Shown in pieces: positions 9,054-16,619 of a DNA stretch of 53,560 nucleotides (position 1 is its first letter; the number at the start of each line of letters is the position of its first letter). Under the pieces are notes generated by a model. The model was not told where the DNA came from. It ran no database searches and saw nothing but the letters and a program-made list of their open reading frames with translations. Position numbers and translations under genes: made by a program. Source of the DNA: an uncultured Planctomycetota bacterium (lineage in GTDB: Bacteria; Planctomycetota; Planctomycetia; Pirellulales; Thermoguttaceae); contig ONGM01000005.1 of NCBI GenBank assembly GCA_900317365.1, forward strand, positions 1 through 53,560, read 5' to 3'.

Positions 9054-9946
9054 CGAATGAATTCCTCCTTGTCCGTTGGAGAGTAAGTTCCAATGAGCGG
9101 AAGTTCGCCCAGTTCTTTACCGGAGACGTATCCGAATTGGTCTTCCGCCGCGTTCGCGAGCGTCAGGTTCAAGAGGTCAAGTTCAATTCCGGCGGGACAA
9201 GCCGCGGCGCACGCGCCGCAACCGACGCAACGTCCGGCGAGATGGAACGCGCGAAGAATATTCCACGCGAAGTTCCCTTTCAAGGACGACGACGTGTCAA
9301 TACGCGTCGGGCGGTTCTTATCGGCGACGCAACGATTGCAGTAGCATAGCGGGCAATTCTGTCGGCACGCGTGGCAACGAATGCACTTGGAGAATTGTTC
9401 GCGCCAGTATTCGAAGCGTTCTTTTTGGGACATAGCGCGCAGTTTTGCGAGCTTTTCATAATGTCCGACGGATTTTGCGTTCGGCGCGTTTTTCTCGTCG
9501 AGCGCTTTTGCGGCGGCTTCGTCGCCGATGAGCAAATCGACGTTTTTCGCGGCGTGTTCCACGCACGAGAGGCATTTTCCCATGAGCGCGCCGGTCTTAT
9601 TGCCGGCGGCGTCCGCCGTTTCAATACCGTCGCAAACGACGCCGATCACGTAGACGTCTTCGCGTTTGATTTGCGCTTCGTTGCAGAGCACGACGACGGC
9701 GCGCGCGTCGCAAGCCTTAACGACGATCGCCGGCTTGCCGAGCTTTTTAATTTCCGCGCGCGTGAGGTGCGTCGCGAGGTTCTGACGACATTCGTTGTTC
9801 CAAACCAAGCGATCGACGTCGTCGGGATTTGTTACGAACGTCGCGCCGACTGCGCCGTTGACTCCGACGCGTCCGTAACCGATAGCGACGTCGACGGTCT
9901 TCTCTTCGAGAAGTTTGCGAATCGCGTTTCTAAGTTCAGTTTCCAT
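9050..9946 (-). CDS. flxC: FlxC-like iron-sulfur subunit (FrhB / ferredoxin type)
   Basis: 298 residues. The N-terminus resembles the coenzyme F420 hydrogenase beta/LutB-type fold (DVAIGYGRVG, IVVKACDARAVVVLCNEAQI, VYVIGVVCDGIE, GKCLSCVEH). The C-terminal half has two 4Fe-4S motifs, CIRCHACRQNCPLCYCNRC and CVGCGACAAACPAGIEL. It is probably the second electron-transfer subunit of the Flx module. The assignment between FlxB and FlxC rests on gene order and could be swapped. There is no clear Shine-Dalgarno before the ATG at 9946. Confidence 0.78.
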   Translation of the reverse strand: METELRNAIRKLLEEKTVDVAIGYGRVGVNGAVGATFVTNPDDVDRLVWNNECRQNLATHLTRAEIKKLGKPAIVVKACDARAVVVLCNEAQIKREDVYVIGVVCDGIETADAAGNKTGALMGKCLSCVEHAAKNVDLLIGDEAAAKALDEKNAPNAKSVGHYEKLAKLRAMSQKERFEYWREQFSKCIRCHACRQNCPLCYCNRCVADKNRPTRIDTSSSLKGNFAWNILRAFHLAGRCVGCGACAAACPAGIELDLLNLTLANAAEDQFGYVSGKELGELPLIGTYSPTDKEEFIR

Positions 9947-10007
9947 ATCTGTTATCGTATCGTAAATCGTGTGTTTCGTAAGTAAGAGTCAGCGCGAGCG
10001 CGGCGAA

Positions 10008-10457
10008 TTAGGATTCGGCGACGAGCTTTTTATAGTCTTCGTACGGTCCCATTTCGCGCGTTTTATCGACGATTTCCGTAACGAGTTTTTGGAATTTTGC
10101 GCCTTCCGCGGCGGAGATCCACGAGAAGTAAACGCGATTCAAATCGATTCCGACCGTGTCGAGAAGTTCGCGGAACAGATCCCAGCGACGACGCGCGTGG
10201 AAGTTACCCGCCGTGTAGTGACAGTCCCCCGGATGGCATCCGGAGACGAGAACGGCGTCCGCGCCGATCTCGAACGCCTTCACGATCAGATTGAAGTCGA
10301 CGCGTCCGGTGCACGGCAACCGCAAGATACGGATATTCGCGGGATATTCGAGTCGGTTCGTGCCTGCGAGGTCGGCGCCGAGGTACGTGCACCAGTTGCA
10401 AACGAAAGCGACGATCTTCGGTTCGAACGCGTCGGTGGATTTCGTTTCAGCATTCAT
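10008..10457 (-). CDS. flxD: MvhD/FlxD-like hydrogenase iron-sulfur subunit
   Basis: 149 residues, the usual size of MvhD. Diagnostic stretches are FVCNWCTYLGADLAG, RILRLPCTGRVDFNLIVKAFE, GADAVLVSGCHPGDCHYTAGN and the helix RRRWDLFRELLDTVGI; the conserved cysteines bind one 2Fe-2S cluster. In Hdr complexes this subunit passes electrons from the hydrogenase or Flx module to the flavin of HdrA. AAGGA lies about 9-10 nt before the ATG. It sits between hdrA and flxC as in the flxABCD-hdrABC clusters of Desulfovibrio. Confidence 0.9.
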   Translation of the reverse strand: MNAETKSTDAFEPKIVAFVCNWCTYLGADLAGTNRLEYPANIRILRLPCTGRVDFNLIVKAFEIGADAVLVSGCHPGDCHYTAGNFHARRRWDLFRELLDTVGIDLNRVYFSWISAAEGAKFQKLVTEIVDKTREMGPYEDYKKLVAES

Positions 10458-10494
10458 ATCAAACGTTCCTTTGTTTCCTTAGGTTCGACTTTCG

Positions 10495-12534
10495 TTAAAA
10501 GACGTCCGCGAGGGACTCGATTTGCGCGTAGACCTGATCGTCGGTGAACCCGATGAGGTCCGCGGACTTCGACGGACACACGGCGACGCACGTGCCGCAG
10601 CCCATGCACAGACCCGGATTGACGCGCGACGTTTTCTTGATGAAATTCCCTTTGCGGTCGCGAATCTCTTCAATGGAGATCGCTTGATACGGGCACGCTT
10701 TAACGCACGCGCCGCACGCGGCGCAGAGTTTTTCGTCGATCGTGGCGATTTCCGGTTCTCGCGTGAGTTCCGGCTGACTGAGCATAATGAGCGCTTTTCC
10801 GGCGGCGGCGGACGCTTGCGCGACCGTTTCCGGAATATCCTTCGGGCCTTGGCACGCGCCGCACACGAAGACTCCGGCGGCGTTCGTCTCGACCGGACGA
10901 AGTTTCGGGTGCGATTCGCTCAGGAATCCGTATTCGTTGTATCCGACGGAGAGCTTTTGCGCGAGTTGCGTAACGCCGGAACTCGGCATAATGGCGCCGG
11001 CGAGAACGACCATGTCGGCGTCGACGACGACCGGCGTTCCTTTAAGCGTGTCCGCGCCGTAGCAACGATATTTTCGCTCGCCGTCGACCATGACCTGTTC
11101 GATCTTGGAGACGCGTCCGCGATAGTACTTGGCGCCGTCTTGCTCGATGGCGCGACGTACGAATTCGTCGTACATCTTGCCGCCGGAGCGAATGTCCATA
11201 TAGAAGACGCTCGCGGTTCCGTCGTGCACCTTATGCTTGAAGAGCATGGTGTGCTTCGCGGTGTACATGCAGCAGATCTTGGAGCAGTACGTGATTCCTT
11301 TGGCGTTGTCGCGGCTTCCGACGCATTGGATGAAGACGACCGATTTCGGCGTCTTGCCGTCGGACGGACGTTTCGGTTCGCCGCCGGTCGGACCGGACGC
11401 CGAAATAATGCGTTCGAATTGGAGCGAGTCGACGACGTCGGGATACTTGCCGTAACCGTACTCGGCGTATCCTTTGATTCTCGGGTTCTCTTGCTCTTTC
11501 TTAATGGAGTAGAGCTGGTATCCGGTCGCGACGATAATGGCGCCGACTTCCACTTCGACGAATTTCTCTTCGTCGTGGAAATTGATCGCGTTCGTTTGGC
11601 ATTTCTTCGCGCAGATACCGCACAGTTCCTTGCCGTTCTTCATGCTTTGGAGTCGCATGCAGTTGTCCGGATCGATCGTCGGACGCGCCGGAACCGCTTG
11701 CGGGAACGGAATATAGATCGCGCCGCGATTGCCGAGGTTATAGTCGAAGGAGTTCGGAATCTTGTTCTTCTTCGGACACGCGTTCCAGCAGGACCCGCAA
11801 CCGGTGCATTTCGCGATATCGACGTAACGAGCCTTCTGACGAATCGTCACTTTGAAGTTTCCGACGTATCCGTCGACCTTCTCGACCTCGGAGTACGTCA
11901 TCAACTTGATATTCGGATGCTGACCGACTTCGACCATACGCGGGGTCAAGATGCATTGCGAGCAGTCGAGAGTCGGGAACGTCTCGGAGAGTCCCGCCAT
12001 TTTTCCGCCGACGGACGGTTCGCGCTCGACGAGCACGACTTCGACGCCGCCGGACGCGACGTCGAGCGCCGCCTGAATACCGGCGACGCCGGCGCCAATA
12101 ACGAGCGCGCGCTTGGTAACGGGCACGCGAATCGGCTGTAAGGCGTGATTACGACGCACCTTCTCGACCGCCATACCGATCAACTCGATCGCTTTAGCGG
12201 TCGCGACTTCTTTATCACTGTGCACCCAAGAGCACTGCTCGCGAATATTCGCCATTTCGATCAAGTACGGGTTGATCCCGGCGAGCTCGCAGGTTTTTCT
12301 GAAAGTCTTAAGGTGCATGTGGGGCGAGCAACTTGCGACGACGACGCCGGTGAGACCAAGTTCGCGGATCTTTGTCGCGATCAGCGATTGACCCGGCTCG
12401 CTGCACATATACTTGTAGTTCATGCTGCAACCGACGCCGGGAAGTTTTGCGATCGCTTCGGAAACTTTGTCGACGTCGACGTTACGGGCGATGTTCTCGC
12501 CGCACCAACATGTAAAAACGCCTATTTTCGCCAT
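10495..12534 (-). CDS. hdrA: HdrA-like flavin- and iron-sulfur-containing electron-bifurcating subunit
   Basis: 679 residues. In order: N-terminal domain with FTCWCGENIARNVD and CSMNYKYMCSEPGQ; Rossmann FAD motif ALVIGAGVAGIQAALDVA near 150; PSVGGKMAGLSETFPTLDCSQCILTPRM; a ferredoxin-like insert CTGCGSCWNACPKKNKI; the C-terminal FAD half with CVGSRD and YCSKICCMYTAKH; and two C-terminal 4Fe-4S motifs CAACGACVKACPYQAI and CMGCGTCVAVCPSKS. This is a full HdrA with extra clusters. Known role in homologues: flavin-based bifurcation of electrons between ferredoxin and HdrB. Its ATG directly follows the stop of the BSP gene with no spacer, so translation is probably coupled to that gene. Confidence 0.93.
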   Translation of the reverse strand: MAKIGVFTCWCGENIARNVDVDKVSEAIAKLPGVGCSMNYKYMCSEPGQSLIATKIRELGLTGVVVASCSPHMHLKTFRKTCELAGINPYLIEMANIREQCSWVHSDKEVATAKAIELIGMAVEKVRRNHALQPIRVPVTKRALVIGAGVAGIQAALDVASGGVEVVLVEREPSVGGKMAGLSETFPTLDCSQCILTPRMVEVGQHPNIKLMTYSEVEKVDGYVGNFKVTIRQKARYVDIAKCTGCGSCWNACPKKNKIPNSFDYNLGNRGAIYIPFPQAVPARPTIDPDNCMRLQSMKNGKELCGICAKKCQTNAINFHDEEKFVEVEVGAIIVATGYQLYSIKKEQENPRIKGYAEYGYGKYPDVVDSLQFERIISASGPTGGEPKRPSDGKTPKSVVFIQCVGSRDNAKGITYCSKICCMYTAKHTMLFKHKVHDGTASVFYMDIRSGGKMYDEFVRRAIEQDGAKYYRGRVSKIEQVMVDGERKYRCYGADTLKGTPVVVDADMVVLAGAIMPSSGVTQLAQKLSVGYNEYGFLSESHPKLRPVETNAAGVFVCGACQGPKDIPETVAQASAAAGKALIMLSQPELTREPEIATIDEKLCAACGACVKACPYQAISIEEIRDRKGNFIKKTSRVNPGLCMGCGTCVAVCPSKSADLIGFTDDQVYAQIESLADVF

Positions 12535-13476
12535 TTAATCTTCTTGTTTCGTCTGTGTGGTTAAACTTGCAACAAACTCATCCCAAAGCGCGCTCATCGG
12601 TTTGTCGTATTCGTTTTGACAGAACGTTTCGACGCTTTGTCCGGAGCGGAAGACGTTGTGGATTTTGTGTAGGAACTGAGGATCTTTTTCGCGAATGATC
12701 CAGTCGTAGAAGGTCGCGGTTACGCCGTAGCTGTCGGTGTACTTGGAGCGCTTGGGATCGATTCTCCAAGTGTTCTTCGAACGCGGTTCCGTAACGAAAT
12801 ATCGGATATAGTCGGTCATACCTTCCATAGCCCACGTTTCGCGAACGCGTCGATACGCTTGCGCGACGTGCGTCGTTTCGTGAATGACGAGTCCGTAGTC
12901 GTTCGGACGCGATTTAATATACGTGCTGGAGACGGTAATTTCGCGACCGGCGGCGTACGCGACGCCGTTGAACGGTTTGAAAACGAGTCGAATCTTGAAA
13001 TCGTCCGGTATCTTATTGAGACCTTCTTCGCCGTCGAGCATTTCGACGACTTTCGGATACCAATATTCGACGCGAGATTGAACGCGCTTCGCCCAATCCT
13101 CGGCGTCGGGCGCTTGCGTCGTGTCGATCTCGACCTTGATCTTCTTCTTGGGAATTTCGCCGAGCTTTTCCCAAGCTTCGGTAATCGGCTTGCGCGCGAA
13201 TTCCGGCGCGGACTCGATCGGTTCGTAAGCGTCGAAAACGACGTCTTTTTCACCGGGAACGCGAATCGTCGCGACCGCCGGCTCTTCGCCGATCTTGACG
13301 AATTCGATCTCCGCGTTCTTCTCTTCGACTTGGACGACGAAACTCTGTTTCGACTCCGAGTCTTTTGCGGCTTTCGCGTCGTCCGCGAACGTTCCGACGG
13401 CGCTCGAGAACGCCAGGACCGCGAACGCGGATAACAACGCGTAGAACACGCGTCGGCTACCTCGGTTTGTACCCAT
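12535..13476 (-). CDS. Secreted basic-secretory-protein (BSP) family zinc metallopeptidase
   Basis: 313 residues. An N-terminal signal peptide (VFYALLSAFAVLAFSSAVGTFA) is followed by a charged linker and, from about 120, the BSP peptidase fold: VEYWYPKVVEML, GREITVSSTYIKSRPND, zinc motif HETTH at 199-203 (HExxH type), then WAMEGMTDYIRYF, where a Glu can supply the third ligand, and YGVTATFYDWI. BSP proteins are known from plants and bacteria, with little biochemistry. GGAGGGGAG 10 nt upstream is a strong ribosome binding site. The gene is inside the hdr operon, 41 nt after the TIM-barrel gene and abutting hdrA. An exported peptidase between cytosolic redox subunits is unexpected. Confidence 0.8.
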   Translation of the reverse strand: MGTNRGSRRVFYALLSAFAVLAFSSAVGTFADDAKAAKDSESKQSFVVQVEEKNAEIEFVKIGEEPAVATIRVPGEKDVVFDAYEPIESAPEFARKPITEAWEKLGEIPKKKIKVEIDTTQAPDAEDWAKRVQSRVEYWYPKVVEMLDGEEGLNKIPDDFKIRLVFKPFNGVAYAAGREITVSSTYIKSRPNDYGLVIHETTHVAQAYRRVRETWAMEGMTDYIRYFVTEPRSKNTWRIDPKRSKYTDSYGVTATFYDWIIREKDPQFLHKIHNVFRSGQSVETFCQNEYDKPMSALWDEFVASLTTQTKQED

Positions 13477-13517
13477 GTGATAACTGCTCCCCTCCGCTTG
13501 CGCGAAGTTTCTTTGGA

Positions 13518-14492
13518 TTAAAAAGTTAAGTTTGCCCTCAAGAGCGCAAGACTCTTCGGTACCGCTGTGTCCGGGCTTTCTTTTCCCTCAAATTCGAGTG
13601 AAACGTACCCGCGATAATTGTATTTTCGGAACAGCTCGCCTATCTTTTGATAATCCAACGGAAGCTCGTACCAGACTCCGCCGCCGTAATACGTTTTCGC
13701 TTGAACCATTGTCGCGCGCGGCAACACCGCTTCGATTTGCTCTTCCGTGTCGTCGAGGAAATTGCCCGTGTCGAGCATGCACCCGAACCACGGCGAATCG
13801 ATGGCGTCTAGCATTTTCAGCAGACCTTTCGCCGTTCGCGCGAGTCCCCAGTGATTTTCCAGACAGAGCATGACGCCTTTGCTTTCGGCGTACGGCAAGA
13901 GTTCTTCAAACGCGGCGACGCACCATTCGAACGCTTCGTCGTCGGTGTGTCCCGGCAACGGGTTCTCAATGCCGCGATGCTCCATGAGCGCGTCGAAGGA
14001 CCCCCACGAATCCCACCGTCCGGTGTTGACGCGGAGCGTCGGAATTCCCATTTCGTTGGCGCGGTCGATACTTCGCTTGGTTTTTTCGACGTTTTTGCGG
14101 CGCTCGTCGGCGTCGGGACGAACGAACGTCTGATGCGTCGACATACTGCAAATGGAGACGCCGTACTTAAAAGCGTCGCGTCGCAGCGAGCGCAGGTACG
14201 GGGCGTCGACGCGATCGAGCTGTTGTTCGAGGACTTCGAACGCGTCGAATCCGGTCTCCGCCGCTTTGCGTAAGCATACGTCCATCGGAGCGGAGACGTC
14301 TTGGTCGAAATGCCAGTACGAGTAGCTTGACACGCCGATGAGGTTTCCGCGTCGCGCGCCGTTTTCGAGCGCGGGCTTGTCGTTCCATTGCGCGTTCGCG
14401 TCGGACTCGAATTGAGCGGCGCCGACGACTGCGGTCGCGGCGGTCGCGGCCGCCGCGCGGAAGAAATCGCGTCGTGAAGTTCGGTCGGTCAT
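13518..14492 (-). CDS. Tat-exported sugar-phosphate isomerase/epimerase-like TIM-barrel protein
   Basis: 324 residues. The N-terminus has a twin-arginine signal SRRDFFRAAAATAATAVVG. The rest matches AP-endonuclease-2/xylose-isomerase-like TIM barrels (PF01261): LIGVSSYSYWHFD, VLRKAAETGFDAFEVLEQQ, SICSMSTHQTF, TLRVNTGRWDSWG, GVMLCLENHWG, DTGNFLDDTEEQ, GYVSLEFEGKE. His/Glu/Asp residues at strand ends suggest a divalent-metal enzyme on a sugar or polyol outside the cytoplasmic membrane. Such Tat-signal isomerases are numerous in planctomycetes. AAGGAG lies 7 nt before the ATG, and the hdrB stop is 22 nt upstream, so it is in the hdr operon. Confidence 0.85.
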   Translation of the reverse strand: MTDRTSRRDFFRAAAATAATAVVGAAQFESDANAQWNDKPALENGARRGNLIGVSSYSYWHFDQDVSAPMDVCLRKAAETGFDAFEVLEQQLDRVDAPYLRSLRRDAFKYGVSICSMSTHQTFVRPDADERRKNVEKTKRSIDRANEMGIPTLRVNTGRWDSWGSFDALMEHRGIENPLPGHTDDEAFEWCVAAFEELLPYAESKGVMLCLENHWGLARTAKGLLKMLDAIDSPWFGCMLDTGNFLDDTEEQIEAVLPRATMVQAKTYYGGGVWYELPLDYQKIGELFRKYNYRGYVSLEFEGKESPDTAVPKSLALLRANLTF

Positions 14493-14514
14493 TTCGCAAC
14501 TCCTTTTCTATGCG

Positions 14515-15372
14515 TTACGCGCCTTTGAGTTCGTCGGAGATCGAGACAAAGCGACGATTGAGATCGAGCGCTTTCGCGTTGAGACCGACGGCGATTCCGA
14601 CGAGGTCGCTCAGATAGAAGATCGGCACGTCTTTCGTGAGTCCGAGTTTCCTGGCGTCCGCTTGGCGCATATCGAGGTTGACTTCGCACATCGGGCATGC
14701 GACGACGACGCAGTTGGCGCCGGAGTCGAGCGCGTTTTGTAGCACGCGATACGTCATGGCCGCGACCGCGTCTTCGTCGCAGAGCGTAAGACCGCCGCCG
14801 CAACAGACCGTCTTGCAATTCCACTCGACCGGTTGCGCGCCGAGTTTCGAGAGAAGTTCGTCCATCGAAGTCGGATCTTCCGGATCGTCGAATTTCAGCG
14901 TCTTCGGCGGACGCGTGAGAAGACATCCGTAGTAGCACGCCGGTTTGAACGCGTCGAGCTTCTTGACCGCGCGTTGCGCGATCGTTTCGTATCCGACCGC
15001 TTGAAAGACCTGAATCAGATTGACGACGTCGACTGCGCCGGTAACGGGCGTTTCAACGATCTCGGACATTTTTTCGCGCAACGCGGCGTTGGACTGAATC
15101 GCGTCGTTCGCTTTTTTGAGCTCCATGGAGCACATCGGGCACGGCGCGAAAAGACTCTTGAGATTCATCTTTTCCGCGATACCGAGGTTGCGCGCCGGCA
15201 ACGCGGTCGCAAGGTCGTGATTGATGCAGTGCGCGGCGGAAGCGCCGCAGCAGATCCAGTCTTCGAGTTCGTTTAAGTTGACGCCGAGAGCGGTCATGCA
15301 CGCGCGCACGGACGCTTCGTAGTCGTTTGAGGAACCGTGCAGAGCGCATCCGGGATAATATCCGATATCCAT
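14515..15372 (-). CDS. hdrB: HdrB-like heterodisulfide reductase subunit (CCG domains)
   Basis: 285 residues, the usual HdrB length. Two cysteine-rich CCG domains: GYYPGCALHGSSNDY, EDWICCGASAAHC, FAPCPMCSMEL, then ACYYGCLL, KTVCCGGGLTLCDE and VACPMCEVNLDMRQ. These bind the noncubane 4Fe-4S clusters that reduce a disulfide. No methanogen CoM/CoB is expected here; the partner could be a DsrC-like protein or another thiol, which the window does not show. GAAGGG precedes the ATG by 8 nt. A 193-nt gap separates it from hdrC. Confidence 0.92.
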   Translation of the reverse strand: MDIGYYPGCALHGSSNDYEASVRACMTALGVNLNELEDWICCGASAAHCINHDLATALPARNLGIAEKMNLKSLFAPCPMCSMELKKANDAIQSNAALREKMSEIVETPVTGAVDVVNLIQVFQAVGYETIAQRAVKKLDAFKPACYYGCLLTRPPKTLKFDDPEDPTSMDELLSKLGAQPVEWNCKTVCCGGGLTLCDEDAVAAMTYRVLQNALDSGANCVVVACPMCEVNLDMRQADARKLGLTKDVPIFYLSDLVGIAVGLNAKALDLNRRFVSISDELKGA

Positions 15373-15565
15373 ACTAACAACCCTTCTCGTTAAAGTTTAG
15401 GTGTCTCTAACTTTTGTGAATTCTTCTTGTGTTGCGTAACGCGTCAAAATAACGAACGGGCGCGTCGCGAAACCGCGACGCCGCCGCAGAGGTAGCGAGA
15501 GAACGTTGCGTTATCCTCGGCGTTCAGACGAATCGCGCGCGCGGCGCGATTACGCGAAAACGACG
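15373..15565 (-). other. hdrC-hdrB intergenic region with two GC hairpins
   Basis: Two stable stems lie in this 193-nt spacer: GCGTCGCG-AAAC-CGCGACGC (15462-15481) and AATCGCGC / GCGCGATT (15531-15551). Neither is followed by a U-run on the minus strand. They may tune the relative level of hdrC and the distal genes by transcript processing. No open frame of note. Confidence 0.45.
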
Positions 15566-16132
15566 TTAGAGTTCAACGCCGCACTTGTCGAAAATTCGTT
15601 TGACGAGCGCTTTGTCCTTAACGGGCGATCCGAGCTTAAAGTGCATTTTGCCGCGCGCGATCATTTTCGGACCGAGCAGTCCGACGCGAACGACGTTTGC
15701 GACGTCAAAGCGACGGAAGAAATAACGCGCTTCGAAATCGGTCGCCATTTCCGTCTCGTTAGTGCGTCCGTTGCGGCGCACGCTACGGAGAAACGCCTTT
15801 TGGAAAGAGACAACTTTCAGCGACTCGTCAGAGAATGTGTTCGTTTCGATAGAGATCTGTCGCAGAGCGTCGACGACGCCGGCGACTTCGACATTCTTGG
15901 GGCATCGCGCCGTGCACGTTTGGCACGATAGACATTGCCAAATGGATCGCGCTTTAGCGACTTCGAGTACGTCTCCCGTCTGAGCGGAACGCATAATTCG
16001 AGTCGGCGGAACGTCCATAACTTCCGCGCGCGGGCATCCAGCGGTGCATTTGCCGCATTGATAACAATCGTTCAGCTTGGCGCCGGATAATTCTTCGACG
16101 CGCGCCGACCAGTCTTGAACCGGCTTGCTCAT
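15566..16132 (-). CDS. hdrC: HdrC-like iron-sulfur subunit
   Basis: 188 residues. Two classical 4Fe-4S motifs CYQCGKCTAGCPRAEVM (near 20) and CLSCQTCTARCPKNVEV (near 65), with the helix-rich remainder typical of HdrC (PTRIMRSAQTGDVLEVAKARSIWQCLSC). It passes electrons from HdrA to HdrB. AAGGAG sits 5 nt before the ATG. First gene of the nine-gene minus-strand operon. Confidence 0.92.
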   Translation of the reverse strand: MSKPVQDWSARVEELSGAKLNDCYQCGKCTAGCPRAEVMDVPPTRIMRSAQTGDVLEVAKARSIWQCLSCQTCTARCPKNVEVAGVVDALRQISIETNTFSDESLKVVSFQKAFLRSVRRNGRTNETEMATDFEARYFFRRFDVANVVRVGLLGPKMIARGKMHFKLGSPVKDKALVKRIFDKCGVEL

Positions 16133-16619
16133 ATTGTCTCCTTGATAACGCGGCGTTTACCGCTTGCGAACGTTGACGCCGCCGCGAACAATCCGCCGAG
16201 ATCGTTCGCGCGAGCGCAACGAGCGCGCCGCGTTCTTTCGTCTGTATTCCGTCTTGCGCCGACGATCGCTTGCGTCCTCGCGCAAATGATCGCCGCATAT
16301 TCATTGTGACGCGTTCGCGATTTTTGTCAACTCTTTTTCGCGTCCTGAATAAAATCCCTTTCGACGCATTATAACGGTCAATTTTAGAAAAAGCAAGATT
16401 TTTTTTACTCTGGGACTCTCTCCGATTACGAAATCGATTTGAGACGGTAAAATAGGGAATAAGAAAAGCGTTTAACGCTTGTTTTACGGCGAGTGACGCG
16501 GAATAATCGCGCGTTTTCAACGAAGAAAAGTCGCTTGGGCGTTCGACGATACTGACGCGCGTCGAAATAAAATTTTTAAAAAATATTTTTTTATCAATTC
16601 ATATTTATTGATTTAAGCA
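16133..16619. other. Divergent intergenic region upstream of hdrC
   Basis: 487 nt without a gene. It holds the hdr promoter and its leader on the minus strand, a 7-1-7 palindrome AAGCGTT-T-AACGCTT (16466-16480) that could be an operator, and an almost purely A/T stretch (about 16567-16616) directly before the plus-strand BRCT/MerR/TPR gene, including ATCAAT/ATTGAT inverted repeats. Confidence 0.5.
16368..16396 (-). promoter_or_regulatory. Putative promoter of the hdr-flx operon
   Basis: Minus strand TTGCTT (16396-16391), 17-nt spacer, TATAAT (16373-16368). Transcription would begin near 16361, leaving a leader of about 230 nt before hdrC. Confidence 0.5.

Noticed and set aside
10522..12141. 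539-codon open frame on the plus strand
   Set aside because: Antisense to hdrA, which has full motifs; composition is that of a shadow frame.
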